Below are positions 1-12,323 of a DNA stretch of 64,000 bases, piece after piece. The notes under the pieces were generated by a model. That model did no database searches and was not told the origin of the DNA. It worked only from the letters and a program-made list of their open reading frames with translations. The stretch comes from Pollenia angustigena (lineage: Eukaryota > Arthropoda > Insecta > Diptera > Polleniidae), in contig OV884060.1 in the NCBI GenBank assembly GCA_930367215.1, forward strand, positions 13,968,001 through 14,032,000, in the 5' to 3' direction. Position 1 is the first letter of the stretch. The number at the start of each line of letters is the position of its first letter. The translations under genes and the position numbers were made by a program.

Positions 1-291
1 TAAACTCATCACCAAAACATATAATTTTTCACACAGGAATAAAGCTTGGATATTTTTCTTTAAAACTGTTTCCTCAGCAGTGAAGAAACTCGTGGTATTA
101 ACCAAGTTATGAGTAAAGTTAAAAAAAGGCCGAAAACTCCGTTTTTTTATGATAACTCCATTTGCGCGACCTCTAAACCTATTCCGAAAATTCTTAAAAA
201 AAAAACCAAAAATACTTTACCCTATAATCTTTTAAATTTTAATTGAGCACCTATGAAATCAGAAAGAAAAATTTTTTTGGGACACCCTAAT

Positions 292-483
292 GTAGATATT
301 CTCTTACAAATCGTGAATTGCTCGCCGTATAATTGTTGAAAAGGTTCATTCGATGATGCTTTGACGAAAGATAAACAAAGTTTAACATTGTTGTTTAAGT
401 ACTCTGAAAATAATGAAAGATTTTCTTCAGACTTGCATATTATAGCCGAACATAAACAAAAGTGGCACGCTTTGCAATTGTAA
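292..483 (+). pseudogene. degenerate coding-like segment, unknown product
   Basis: A frame starting VDILLQIVNCS and ending in HKQKWHALQL then TAA stays open over 64 codons apart from one internal TGA. Its mixed residue content is unlike the poly-K/F/N translations of the surrounding AT-rich DNA. I do not recognise the product. It could be an eroded transposase or host exon. It lies just upstream of a hAT-like terminus, so a transposon origin is the simplest reading. Low confidence. Confidence 0.2.
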
Positions 484-789
484 AACCCGATTTTGACAGC
501 TTATTTAATAGTAAAGTTTGCCGCTACTGCTTATTAATAATGGCAATTTAGCTATTTTTTGGTCAATCGAACGTTTTTATTGCTATTTTTATATATAAGT
601 TGTGGGTTTTATTAAACCAAAAAGCTATCACTACTGTTCGTGCCACAACGTTGACGCTCTTGCTTTGGTATGGCATATCAGCGTAAAACCTAAGCGAAAG
701 AAAACTTTCCGGCTCCCGCTCTTGTTAACGTATGGCTGTTAAATATTCCAAGATAAAAAAACGAAATTGTCAGAAAATGTAATGTTTTA

Positions 790-912
790 TTCAGACTTTG
801 GAGACGGAAAAAATCGTCACTTTTTAGAAAAAAATCAGCAAATCGGCAATTTGCTAATTTCGTAACAAAAAATCGACAAAATGGCGATAAATCGTCAAAT
901 CTGGCAGCCCTG
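790..912. mobile_element. terminal part of a hAT-like element (TIR CTGGCAGCCCTG)
   Basis: The segment ends in CTGGCAGCCCTG (901-912), the inverted form of the CAGGGCTGTCAG end of the element at 36900-37683. Before it runs an array of short related motifs (AAATCGTCA, AAATCGGCA, ATCGACAAAATGGCGA), the usual subterminal repeats of such elements. The opposite end is not found in the window, so it lies to the left or is deleted. Confidence 0.4.
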
Positions 913-1271
913 GAGTATGAAATAAAAATGTTATGTTAATAAATGTTAAACGTTGAAATTGGACTTAACATTTTTTTTTTAATGTATCTTTTTGGGAAAA
1001 AGTGTATCTTTTTGAAAACTAAAATGAATATATCTCGAAATTTCACTGGCAACACTGTTGCCAGTATCCTACTAAGTTCGTGTAAGATGAAACTGAAAAA
1101 ATATGCTTATAAATTTAAAGTGCACTGGGAAAAGTTAAGGTGGATGGGTTTTTTTAATTTTAAAATTTGTTTGTCGTGCTTAATTCCCAATTTTTCTTCT
1201 TTCTTTATAAAAACACTGAAATTTGTTGTTGAATTAAACTTGAATTCCCTTAAGGGATAATCTATTCCTAT

Positions 1272-1715
1272 GCGTATTTCACTGGTTGCTTAGGCCAGAT
1301 CATCAGGAAACTTCATCAAAAGATTTTAGAAAAACTAAAGATATTATACAAATACAACTGTTAAGCGAATAAGAATTATAAGCAACAGTTTTACTTGTTA
1401 CAATATCAAAGCTTAAACAAAAACAACAACAATAAACAGTGAGTTTATCTTTTCTTACATTCTCCACTACAAATGGTTGGTATTCCTCCAACATTAGTAG
1501 TAGTTGTAAGTAGTTTAAGAAAAAACAAAATGAAAACTAAAACAACTGGCAAAAGCATGTTGCCAGTTTCAGTTTTTTTAAGCCGTGTTTATTGTCAAAG
1601 TAATTTTTTGGAAAACAAAATTTTTAATAAACAAGATTTTGTTTGCCGTGCTTAATTCCAAATTTTTATTCTTGTTTATTAAAAGTTTGTATTCCCAAAA
1701 ATTACTTTGAGAACT
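1272..1715 (+). repeat. dispersed repeat family B, copy 1, with terminal palindrome
   Basis: Shares with 6590-6960 and 13810-14060 a block containing GCTTAGGCCAGATCATCAG, GATATTATACAAA, an AACAAACAACAACAATAAACAGT-like stretch and TTTATCTTTTCTTRCATTC. A second shared block encodes the chance peptide LRKNKMKTKTT. The copy closes with a hairpin (1595-1710): TCAAAGTAATTTTTTGG pairs with a reverse partner ending ATTACTTTGA around a loop of about 35 nt. No protein of known family is encoded; class unknown. Confidence 0.55.
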
Positions 1716-3450
1716 ATCCATCATATTTCAGTCATTTATACACTGATCTGGCTGAATTTCAACAGCGAATGTTAATGTGAAAAAAGGAAAATTAAAAAAA
1801 AAACTCATTTTTTGTACCGTAAAAATTCATAAAAAATAAAAATGCGACAAAAATCCCTGGGTTGGTCTAAACGCATTTAGCTTAACATATTTCGAATGAA
1901 ATGAGGCTTATTTCATTGTAGTCGGTGCAAAACTTTTGATTTTATTAACAATTTACTGAGAAAACTGAACAAAAAAGTTTTTTCCTTTCTTTCCAAAATT
2001 CAACTTTATCTCTGAAACTACTGGGCAAATTTAAATACAATGTGAGCACGGCTTAAAGATAATATGGTTTCGAATTTTTTAAACTGAACATGGTCAACCG
2101 TTTTCAAGTTATTCCAATATATAAAGTGAAAGTGCCTTAATTTTGGACACAAAAGTGGATCTGAAAGCTGATAAAGAAAAATGGAGATTAGATTTGAAAT
2201 CAGCCACCTCCAATAAGTAAAACTTTACCATCAAATTCCAGACTGCAAAATGCCTTTATCGCAGTGTTATTTGTAAGTATTTTTAAAAAAAAATCGGACA
2301 ATTCGTTCTCATGTTATAATGAAATGTATTGGCCTAACTGCTTTTAACACTTTATATTCCATAAATATTTATTAAAATTAATTTTTGCTACAGACCGGTA
2401 TTATCCACCATTAATCTTGTTTGCCAAATTAAAGTTGCCTGAATCGAACTAGCAAGCTTAACTTCTTAAAAACTCTGAAGTAATGCAAATTAAGTATTTG
2501 AAAGATACTCGTCATTCTTATATTCCTTTATAGCTTTTTAGAAAAGCTCCTCTTATAACGTTTTATTGTTTCCAACTGCTGTTAAAGCTTAAAATATCTT
2601 CTAGTTGTCTGTAGGGCCCAAAACAAATTAAACACATTATAAAGCAAATCAAACTGAACACAAAGCATATGGATGCATAAAATATTAATACAGTACAGAA
2701 ACAACAAAAAAGGAACAGAAATAAAGAAAAATATAACTAAAACTTCCTTTAAATAAGTTGCGATTTTAATCGAGTTTAATCAAAGAAATTTCAACCAACC
2801 ACGCCCACATGCAATTATGTTTAATAAATGCATTCACAACACAACAACAACTACAAAGCAACGACAGCAGATTTGTATTCCCAGACGCTCGCTGACACTG
2901 CAACAATTTCTGCCAACTTTTTTTTTTTTTTTTTTTTTTTTCTTCAGCATAAAAGACGTTAATAAAACTGCTGTCGCTTTAGCCATGATATAAAATACAT
3001 TAAAAGTATTTTGTTAAAATAAATAAGTTTTTTAACATTTTAACTTTAAGGATTGTAGAAGTATTTTTAATATCGTATAAGCGAGTGTGTGTGTGTGTGT
3101 GTTAATACGTACAAATAAAACTAAAATGATTATTAATGCATTAAGGGCATTGAAGCCTAATTATAAAACAGAAAACAAAAATATAAAAAATATAAAAAAA
3201 AATTAAATTAATACGACCATATCATCGTCATTATGATCATATAGAATAAAGCAGATATAACTTCTTACCATTAATATCTAAGGAGCGAAAAAACATTATA
3301 TTAAAAGGGAAACAGAAATAATTTTTAATGCGTATGATAAGTTCTTAGCTAAGCTTTTACAGTTTACACTTGAAAAGTATGGCAGAAATAGAAGTTTAAA
3401 ATTGAAAATGCTGCTTCACAAGTTCGGTGTTAATAAAAATAACTTTTTAA
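1716..3450. other. AT-rich non-coding stretch with microsatellites
   Basis: No gene or complete mobile element seen. Contains a poly-T run of about 24 nt (2918-2941), a (TG)9 tract (3085-3102) and CAACAACAACTACAAAG-type host-like sequence near 2840-2880. Probably intronic or intergenic host DNA. Confidence 0.5.
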
Positions 3451-3454
3451 AATT

Positions 3455-4880
3455 GTTTGCCAAAAAGCTTTTTAGAAAAGCACTCCTAAAGCTGGACTTC
3501 CACACAACGCGTTGCAAGCATTGATGCGTTTTGGCAACTTTTTAGTAGATTCAGTGTTAAATCGTATTGACAAGTTACGCAGCAAACGCGTACAATATAT
3601 AAACGTATCGAACGCAAAAAGAAGAATTGTTTTTTTTGCACGCTTAAAGCGTAAAAGTAGAAATTGTTTGCACAAATCATTTTATTGGTTTTGTGAAAAA
3701 ACGCCATAAATAAACTTTTAGTACTCTAAAGCCTTTTTATCTCTTGGACGAAAAATAATTTAAACAAAATATATTATTGAAAAGCTTTTTTTAAGTTAAA
3801 TAATCAAATAAAATATGTGTGTGTTTAAATTTTCCTTATAAAAAAGCTTTTTCATTTAAAATATAAAACAAAGCACTATGTACAATAATAATTAAATAAG
3901 CTTTCAAATAAAACAAAAAAAACAAGAAAAACTAATTTTAAAAGTTAACAAATTATTAAAGAAATAAAAGCTTTTAAGGAAAAAAAAAATGTTGGCAAAA
4001 CTTTTTAACTTGTATTGAAAAATAAATTGAATGATTTCTTGAGAGGCCTAAAACTGTGTAGAACCTTTGAAATAAAGCGGTTATTTTTAATAAAATAAAG
4101 TTTTAGTCTTAAGAGAATATCTTAACTATTACAAGACGGTTGTCTGTTTAAGTTCGTATTAAAAAATTGTAAAATATACAAAGTTTTCAAAAGCTTTTTT
4201 TCAAATAGCCTTGTTCCTGCTTTAAAAAAAAGCATTATAAAATTTTTAGAGTCCTACAACCTCTTCACCTTTTAAACAAAAAATAAATTTAAAAAAAAGC
4301 TTTTTAATTTAAATATGTTATTTGTTTAGAATTATTAAAAGATCTAAAAAAGTTTTGAATATAAAGGCTTTTTATACAATGTTTTGCAAAAGAAAGCCTT
4401 CTTTCAAAAGACTTTTTTTCTGGAAAACAAAACTTCTTTATGTAAAAGCTTTTTTATTGGCAAACAAATGGAAAACAAATATTTTTTTAAAGCTCAATTA
4501 ATAATAAAGTTAATTTTTACTAAAAAAAAGATTTTGTTAAGAAATAAACTTTGTTGCAATGTTTGGTGTTGGAGCAAAACCTTCTTATAGTTTAAAAAGC
4601 TTTAAAGTAAATTCTTAAAAGTTTTATGATTAGTAAAATAAAAGCTTTTTCAAACTGTTGGTTATTATTTATAGCTTTTAGTAAATAAGACTAACTTAGT
4701 ACAGTTTCTTTTAAAACAGATTTTCTATAAAGTCCTTTTTCTAGAGAACGCTCTTTAACTTTTGTCTTAATTTAAAATGGATACCTGTTAGGTTTAGAAC
4801 AGGTTAATCGTTTAAATACACAATAAGTAAATTTACCTTACTAACATCATTTCCCCTTTCTCTGCCCTTTACTCTAAGCT
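3455..4880. repeat. region with many AAGCTTTT palindromes
   Basis: At least a dozen copies of AAAAGCTTTTT-like palindromes at irregular spacing in about 1.4 kb (for example near 3467, 3783, 3846, 3898, 3969, 4191, 4300, 4446, 4597, 4647, 4672, 4877). The open frames here are low-complexity K/F/L translations and are not called as genes. The cluster could be a degraded simple-repeat domain or a binding-site cluster. Confidence 0.4.
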
Positions 4881-4884
4881 TTTA

Positions 4885-6560
4885 AAACAAAACAACAACT
4901 CCACCACACATACTTAAAAGCGAACATTAAAAAAACTCTTAACAGAAAAAAACGACTAAACAACAAATAATCAGCATTAAACCTTAAAACTACGTTTCCA
5001 TTTTACTCCACTTTTGGCTTTAATTCCCCGTCTATGGGCGCATTGTGTGCCACAGTAAAATAAAACCTACGAAATACAAAAACAACTGAAAAATCTCATA
5101 AATCAATAATTGATTTATGAATGCACGCCAGCATTTGCAAATTTTAATTGGTTTAGACTTTATGTAGATATACATACCCAGGGAATGATGAGAATACGAA
5201 TGCGACTAAGAAAGAAACTACTTTAATTTCAATGAATGAGTCTAAAGCAAAGACCTTTTTAAGGTTTTTGCAACACTGTGAATTAAAAGCGATGAGAAAG
5301 AGAACGCGAGGGTAGAACATCAAGCCATAATTAGGTAACATTTAAGTTGAACATATGTCTGTCTGTCTGCCCGCTTGTCTGTTGCATGCACATTATATGC
5401 AAACTTTAAATTATGCCGCAAAGAGTTAAAGAATTAAAATTTTTAGACTGGTCTGTGTTGTTTTTTTTTTTTACTTTCTTGGTTTTAGGCCAGTTTAGTT
5501 GCATTAGTCGTAAATCAAGCCAATTTTTTTAACGTACGAATTAAATTCACGTATAATTAAAAAGAATTTGAAATTTATTATGAATATAATTAAGAAGACA
5601 ACAGAAAATTATCGAAAGAAAAATACGAAATGTATAAATGATAAATTATAAATACCAAAGAATTTGAAAAACAATCTACTTTTACTTTTAAATTTGCTTT
5701 TTGTTAAGAGAAACCTGTAATTATTTAGGGACCTTTAAGGCGATATTTTTTATTTACAGATCAGTGATGGCTTCATATCGACTCAATTTCATGGCACCCG
5801 TGCTCTGGCAACAAAATCTGTTTGCTCAACAAAAACACACTAAAGCTATAAAAAAAATTTTAGTTTTTTTTTCTTTTACCTAAAATTACAAAACCATTAA
5901 AGTTATTTTCACTCCGATATTATTTTTTTAGCAAAGCAACATTTCCTTTGTTTTGTGTATATGTATGTCATCGTAAGTATGTGTGCTGCCCACCACTGAT
6001 ATTAGGCTAACATGGCCTAATACCATGAAGCAATAAATACAGATGGCGCATTCGTCTTCTCTTCTACTGGAAATGATTTCTAAACTACGTCACGCAAGAC
6101 CATACTCTATGAAATTTTGCTCTCACAACAAAGCACAATGGTCTTTGTCCACGTTACGCAAAACATGAATGCGTTTTATTGTTTATTTGATATATGGCTT
6201 AAAACGAACTTTTAACTTGAGAACAATTATGGCCAGCGTTACCGTTGAAAAATTTTAAAAAGGGGAACAAAAATGGCGCTTTCCGAACAAAGTGGTCACA
6301 AAAAGTGTATTTTAAAAAAGACAAAGGAAACAAAAAGTGTGATTTTCAAAAACGTGGCGACAAAAAAGTATTTAAAATTAAAGAAGAGTCGATTATATTT
6401 TTTTAAACTTTTAAGTTTTTTTTATTAAAATTAAAAAAATTGGTTTAATAACGTGCTAAGTCCATTTTTTGTAAAAAATTTAATTTTTGTGTTTTAACAT
6501 TAATTCAAATTAAAAATTTCTTCGTAAATTTAAATTTTTTAAATTACTATAACATCTTTG
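4885..6560. other. non-coding stretch, nothing recognised
   Basis: AT-rich DNA with a short GTCTGTCTGTCTG tract (about 5356) and poly-T at 5460-5472. A short palindrome TTAGGCTAACATGGCCTAA lies near 6003 and could be the scar of an excised element. No convincing coding segment. Confidence 0.4.
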
Positions 6561-6589
6561 CTCTAAAAGATATACAAACAAAATAAAAA

Positions 6590-6960
6590 TAAAACTGTTT
6601 AGCGAATAAGAATTGTAAGTAACAGTTTAACTTGTAACAATTTCAAAGCTTAAACAAAAACAACAACAATAAACAGTGAGTTTATCTTTTCTTGCATTCC
6701 CCACTACACTCTTGGTTGGAATTTTTCCAACATTAATTGTAGTTGTAAGTAGGTTAAGAAAAAACAAAATGAAAACAAAAACAACTTGCTTTAATGTTCT
6801 CACAAAAAATAAAGCATGTTGCCAGTTTAGTTTTTTTATTATCCTTGCATTTGCCATTTTATTATCAAAGTAATTTTCGTGGGAATACAAATTGCGAATT
6901 CAGCACGACAAACAAAATCTTGTAAATTTAAATTTGGTATTCCCACGATAGTTACTTTGT
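6590..6960 (+). repeat. dispersed repeat family B, copy 2, with terminal palindrome
   Basis: Second copy of the repeat at 1272-1715, in the same orientation, lacking its first part. It again closes with a hairpin (6865-6959): TCAAAGTAATTTTCGTGGG against a partner CCCACGATAGTTACTTTG. That the palindrome recurs in both copies at the same position suggests it is a structural end of the element and not chance. Confidence 0.55.
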
Positions 6961-6977
6961 TTTTTTTTTAATATCTT

Positions 6978-7188
6978 ATGGTGTTTTCTTTTCTACAAAA
7001 AAATGTGACATTTTATTTAAAAAAAATGCAATTTGGTGTCTGTTTCTTAAAAATTTTGGTCACGAAAAGGTTGGGTATATTTCCTAAAAAACTCACCCTT
7101 TTCGGGAGCAAAATTTTTAAGAAACAGACACTAAATTGCATTTTTTTAAATAAAATGTCACATTTTTTTGTAGAAAAGAAAACACCAT
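6978..7188. repeat. long hairpin, arms about 92 bp
   Basis: The left arm starts ATGGTGTTTTCTTTTCTAC and the right arm is its near-perfect reverse complement ending GTAGAAAAGAAAACACCAT. The match runs through TGTGACATTTTATTTAAA and TCTGTTTCTTAAAAATTTTG up to a loop of roughly 25-40 nt. Apparent reading frames on both strands mirror each other because of the palindrome and are not genes. No clear TSD is visible. It may be a foldback MITE, or a hairpin-RNA source if transcribed. Confidence 0.75.
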
Positions 7189-7300
7189 TAAATTTTAATA
7201 ACATTTTTTTTTTAAGATTCAAATTGCCCGAAAGTCTTCAACTTAATAGAGCATAACTCCACATTGTACGATAACCCGCAGAACAAAGTCAGTAAAAAGG

Positions 7301-7750
7301 TCAGTAAGATGTGATGGTACCCAGAGTACCCCACACTCTCTTGGCGAATGCCAGGAGTCTCATTAACCCAATTCCAGAGATTTCACCGAGATCTTGGAGA
7401 TAATGATCTCCTATACAGTTGGCCCTGGAGCGCACGAGTGCCGAACAGTAGCATAGCAAGTGCTCTACCGTCTCCTTTTCCCCTGGTACCACACAAAATC
7501 TGCAATTGTCACTATTCAACCGCCCCGCCCTACGGGCGTATACCGCAGTCCAACAATGACCCGTCATAAAACCTATCAGAAGTATACAGTCCCTTCTCGA
7601 TAGCGACAGAAGAATTCTCGTCGACTCCGGATGATAGGATCCCCACATTACCTTGGAAACCCTGCACGTTCCTGTATTTTCCCAAAACGCCTCTGATCTC
7701 CTCCGTATGTCCGTATCTCTCCTAATATTCTGAATTGGAGCCGGGATCAA
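7301..7750 (-). pseudogene. non-LTR retrotransposon ORF2 C-terminus (R1/LOA/I-like)
   Basis: A 149-residue open frame with IPAPIQNIRRD and WGSYHPESTRILLSLSRRD near the start, IGFMTGHCWTAVYARR in the middle and a CRFC...EHLLCYC cysteine/histidine cluster about residue 85-105. This order (linker after RNase H, then a CCHC-like finger) is typical of the C-terminal end of ORF2 in insect R1/LOA/I-type LINEs. No reverse transcriptase or endonuclease lies upstream on this strand (above 7750), so this is a truncated 3' fragment without activity. The frame is unbroken, which suggests a fairly recent insertion. Clade assignment is from memory of motifs and is uncertain. Confidence 0.8.
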
Positions 7751-7769
7751 GATGGACCGAAATTACATT

Positions 7770-9970
7770 TTGCATGGAGCTTCTTTGGTAAAAAATGTTG
7801 GGAATGAAAAAAGTGGGGTCAGTCCTAAGTTTGACCCGTCTAGGAGCATTCTAGGCCCTTCTGGGCCCAAATTAAGGATTTAAATTTAACCGCCATAATT
7901 CTATGCGTACCTCCCCTGAGGATAAGGGATTATAATGTTTGGCACAACACTCTAAAGGAGGTCGGTCATATGTTTTAACTGGCTAGGAGGACTCCTGGGC
8001 GGTTATAGGGCTTTTTTCAATATATTTCAAGCCTGTATTAAAAATTTTGTAAGGGAGTTCCCTTAAGGAATGGAGACAGCGGGTTTTTAAGTTAGACAAA
8101 AATTTTGGGATAAAAAATAAAGTGGGGTTGGTGCTACGTTTTACCCTTCCTGAGGTGGCACTTTGACAGTTATGGAGTTTTTTCTTCGCCATAGGAGGCC
8201 AAAGTTTGGCTTTTTCTGATAAGATTTTAGCTAAAATGTTGTAAATAAGTATTATGTACTTGTAAAAGTAACTGATTAAATAATGTCAAGAAGAAACCTT
8301 TTTAATATGTTTTAACAGCTCACTTTTATACTGAAATGCAACTAATAACGAAAATGTATTTTAAGCCCTCCATAATATTTTATTATCAGTAGATTTTTAT
8401 GTTTATTATAAATAAAACTAAAGGCCAAAGTCCTACCTACAAAAAAAAACGCGTATTAAAATTCCAATCCATTCAAAAGTTATGGATTTTTTTCCTCTTT
8501 CTGGTGAAATTGTCCACTGTCCGTTGCCAGACGAACTTTACACATTTAAAACAAAAACAAAAATTCTAAAATGTTTGCTTTTTTAATTTATTTTACTTGT
8601 AGACTTGTAACTTTTAGTTTTGAGAAACAGGGCCCTGAAGTCAAAACAAATATTTGCATGAGTTGCTGTTCTGTAGACGCAAGTGTAGATTTCATATTGC
8701 ATGCGTTGCCCGCCACTGCTCTAGAACAGTCACGGCGTCAATCTTAAGTTTCAAATTTAAATTTCAAAAAAAAGTCAACTTATTTTCGCTTTATTATTGC
8801 TTAATTGTTGGTTCCTACCGCTTATGCTCACAAGCCTAAATGTTTAAGAATGTGTGTGTTGTAAATCATTACGGAAGACCGATATTAAAATTTTGATGGG
8901 TGCTTTTATTGAATACAAATGCACTTTACACTTTTTTTCTTCTCTACAGTATCATAATCTCCCCTATTCTAATTTTGCTTAACTTTATGATCTTCTAAAG
9001 TGCAAAAGTGTCTGTTTTAAAAATATTTATTTTAATGTGTTGCTTAAATATTCATTTGTCAATACAATGAACTCCTATTTCCATAGAACTCCACAAACTT
9101 TAAATGTTGGATAACTGATATTTAAACTACAAAAAACAAAAACACTTAAAAAAATGTTATAATTATCAATATGCAACATCTTATAAAACCCATAATAAAT
9201 GTACGTATGTTGGCAAATGTGTTATACTAAGGCAATCATACAACATAGCGATTGCAAGGAGTTGTAAAAAACACTGAAAGAAACATTTTTAAAAATAGCA
9301 TAATTTATTAAATAATCTTAAAATACCTTAATTGTCTTATGTTTAATATGAAACATCTTATTAACTTAATGTTAATGCTTTTTTTTATACATTATTATTA
9401 TTATAATTATGTCTTTTCCGTGTATTAAATATTGTGGTATTTCAATATCCTATTAAATAGCCTAAGCAAGTAACTTACCAATACCTTAATAAACTCAAAA
9501 TACAATTAAGACTAAACTATTAGTATTAAAAAAAAAAGAAATCTGTTGTGATTTGGGAAGGTGTTCCTAGAAAAAATTATTTGAGGATTTTAAAACTTTA
9601 AAATGAAATTAATTCTCCAAACAATATGTCAGTTTATTTGAACTATATGTGAGTGTATCAGGTATTGAGTGATGAGAAAATGCTCAATTTCAGTTTTGAT
9701 TTCTGCTTTTAATTGGCAGACAATTCATTTGACTGTTTACGGAACTTAAAAGATCTATTAATTCGTTAATATTAACATGTCATTGATATGATTATGTTCA
9801 GGTTTTAACAGTTCGCCCAAAAGCGTTTTAAAAAGATCTTGGACTATTCGCTTAAAAGACCGATCAGTTTCGTATCCACGAGAACTTCTCTTACCAAGTA
9901 ACGTATTTTGTAATAAGAAAGCGACAAAAACAAAATTTTACAGGAGATGGTTTTTTTAATTTAATTTCAT
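7770..9970. other. non-coding stretch, nothing recognised
   Basis: Contains a moderately GC-richer patch (7800-7990) with AGTGGGGTCAGTCCTAAG and a similar AGTGGGGTTGGTGCTACG at about 8120, which looks like two diverged tandem units about 310 bp apart. The rest is AT-rich and without coding signal or clear repeats. Confidence 0.35.
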
Positions 9971-10130
9971 AAAAGCTTAACCCGGTGCGCTTCGCTACAC
10001 TGCTTTAACCACGTTGGAAGGCTCTCCCTTTTATAGTTGTTCAGTTGAGAGATATTGGGAAATATTGGAGGTATTACCCCCCTGCGCCTACACGCTTTAT
10101 TTTAATTTTCAAAAGTTTAGTATACCATTA

Positions 10131-10925
10131 GGCCGAGGCCACGCAATGGGCGGCTAAGCGTCAAGCGGCTGAGCGATGAGCGTCAAAAAATTAAAACATA
10201 TGAAATGCTATTGAAGTGGCCACGAAATGAGCGGCATGCGAGCGAAATTTTTGAGCGGCTAAGCGGCGTCGCTCAGGAATAAAACTTGCTCTATTTTTTA
10301 GTTGTTTTCTGAGCGTCAAAAAATAAACATGGCAAAAGTAAATATGGAGCTTATGATTTCATCCGTACAAAGCCGACCGAATTATGGCAAGATAGATTAT
10401 CGAATTTTAAAAATAAAAATATAACCGAGAAATTATTTTTTTGTTTTGTCAATTTGGTGTTAACTTTTAGCAACAGCAAATCAAAGCATTTCACAGACAT
10501 ACGGCAGTATTGTATTGGGTAGATTTATATATAAATGGCTTAATTCCCCTTGCTTGATAAATATGGACACATTAGCATGATGTGTATATTAATACTGTGT
10601 TGTAATGTGCCATATGGTCGGGCTTGACCGACTATACTTTCTCACTTGTTCATAATTTGTTTTCAATGTAAGTTAAGCGAACGAAGTCTTCGATCGAAAT
10701 CGACGAACAGTCTGCAATTTTTTTTTTCTTAAAAAACGCATAACATTTTTATGAATACGATTTTCGCGTAATAACATTGAACAAGCCACTCTTTACAATG
10801 GCATTTTAACAACTAACCACTCAGAAGTAACGCTCAGTAATAAGCCACTTGCCGCGCAAACTTGACGCTTTGACGCTCATCGCTCAGCCGCTTGACGCTT
10901 AGCCGCTCATTGCGTGGCCTCGGCC
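10131..10925. mobile_element. TA-flanked element with 52-bp TIRs
   Basis: Starts GGCCGAGGCCACGCAATGGG and ends with its reverse complement ...TGCGTGGCCTCGGCC. The inverted ends extend for about 52 bp with one or two mismatches and are built of repeated GAGCG/AAGCGTCAAGCGGCTG units. Flanked by TA at 10129-10130 and 10926-10927; the empty site ATACCATAAGAGTG is seen in the sister Helitron module at 11946. No transposase. It could be Tc1/mariner-type or PIF/Harbinger-like. It also holds a GGTCGGGCTTGACCGACTAT palindrome (about 10616). Confidence 0.8.
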
Positions 10926-10960
10926 TAAGAGTGACTTCTACTTAGTTTGAACATTCTTAC

Positions 10961-11580
10961 CAGAGATCAGCAATGAGTAGTGAAAAAGTGAGTAGAGCTA
11001 AATCATGACTCTTAAATTCTTGTACTTATGCGCACTCATACTTATTCCAATGTTATTCACACTCATATTCACTCAAAAGTTTCATTTTATTCATCGTACT
11101 CATACTTAAAGCCGTTACACACTATCCCACAAAGTGTTACGTATTTTATGAAAATGCTTCCCTGTTGAAATTATTGTTTAAAAATTTTCAAAAAACAATA
11201 ACAACTTATCATGACAGGGTTGCATTTTTATAAAATACGAAAGACTTTGTGGGATAGTGTGTAACGGCCTTTAGCAACATTTGTAGTGTTTGATTTAGAA
11301 TCTACTCAACTCAATGTGTATAGGCGAAGCAAAATGCGAGGCTGCCAGATTTGTCCCCGAAATAGCAAAGTGACGAGTTGTGTGTTTTCTCTGTTCTGTT
11401 AAAACGGTAAATGGATGAGCTAAATAATTTGAATCATTGTAAGTATTTTCTTGAAATTATAAATCAAGCTGAGGTCATTTATGAGTATGCGTATAATGTT
11501 GAAATGATTTCTACGCACTTATACTTACAATTGCATGAGTCAGAATGAGTAGCGAAAAAACGATTAATTGCTGATCTCTG
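10961..11580. mobile_element. non-autonomous hAT element, 620 bp
   Basis: TIR CAGAGATCAGCAAT at the left and ATTGCTGATCTCTG at the right, with a perfect 8-bp TSD ATTCTTAC (10953-10960 and 11581-11588), the hAT hallmark. Subterminal DNA carries repeats of ACTCATACTTA and GAGTATGAG type. It lies inside the Helitron and is itself interrupted by the MITE at 11109-11271. Confidence 0.9.
11109..11271. mobile_element. MITE with about 48-bp TIRs, TA target
   Basis: Begins AAGCCGTTACACACTATCCC and ends with the reverse complement GGGATAGTGTGTAACGGCCTT. The arms continue through CACAAAGT and the ATTTTATAAAA region, so almost the whole element folds on itself. Flanked by TA (11107-11108, 11272-11273). 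Inserted inside the 10961-11580 hAT element. Confidence 0.85.
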
Positions 11581-12323
11581 ATTCTTACTATAACAGTTCT
11601 TAAGATATGCGATATTTAAACATTGGCGTTTTATGGCGGGTACCACTTCCCCCGCTGCTATATTATTTCAGTTTTGGGGCTCACAAGATCCTACTACCAA
11701 AAGTTCAACAAAATACGTGCAGCGGCTGTTATTAATATTTCTATCTATGAGGGGTACTGCTCCGCCTCTGTCTACCCCGCCCATTTTTATATTGAAATTT
11801 ATAGTTTACCATAATAGTAGCTTTAACCACGTTTGAAGACTCTCCCTTAAAAAGTTCTTCAGTTGTGCGATATTTAATATAGACATCCTATGGGAGGTAT
11901 TTCCCCCCTGCGCCTACCCGCTTTTTTTTATTTTCAAAAGTTTAGTATACCATAAGAGTGACTTCTATAAAGTTTGAACATTCTCACTATAACAGTTCTT
12001 AAGATATGTGATATAAAACATGGGCGTCATATGGGTGTACCATTTGCCCCGCTGCTATTTTATTTCAATTTTGGGGCTCAGAAGATCCTACTACGAAAAG
12101 TTCAACAAAATGCGTGCAGCGGCTCTTAAGATATGCGATATTTAATATTGGCATCCAATGGGGGTACCAATTCCCCTGCCCCTATCGAAAAAATAACTAG
12201 ACTATTTTATTTTTAGGGCTTACGTGATATCACTGTAAAAATTTCAGGAAAATCGGTGCAGTAGTTTAGGAGTCTATAAGCCAACAAACAAACAAACATA
12301 CAAACATTTTTCCTTTTTATATA

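Noticed and set aside
943..1260. 105-residue open frame
   Set aside because: Low-complexity F/L/K translation without motifs; the same strand shows no supporting structure.
6978..7256. Protein-coding frames on both strands
   Set aside because: Mirror translations of one palindrome.
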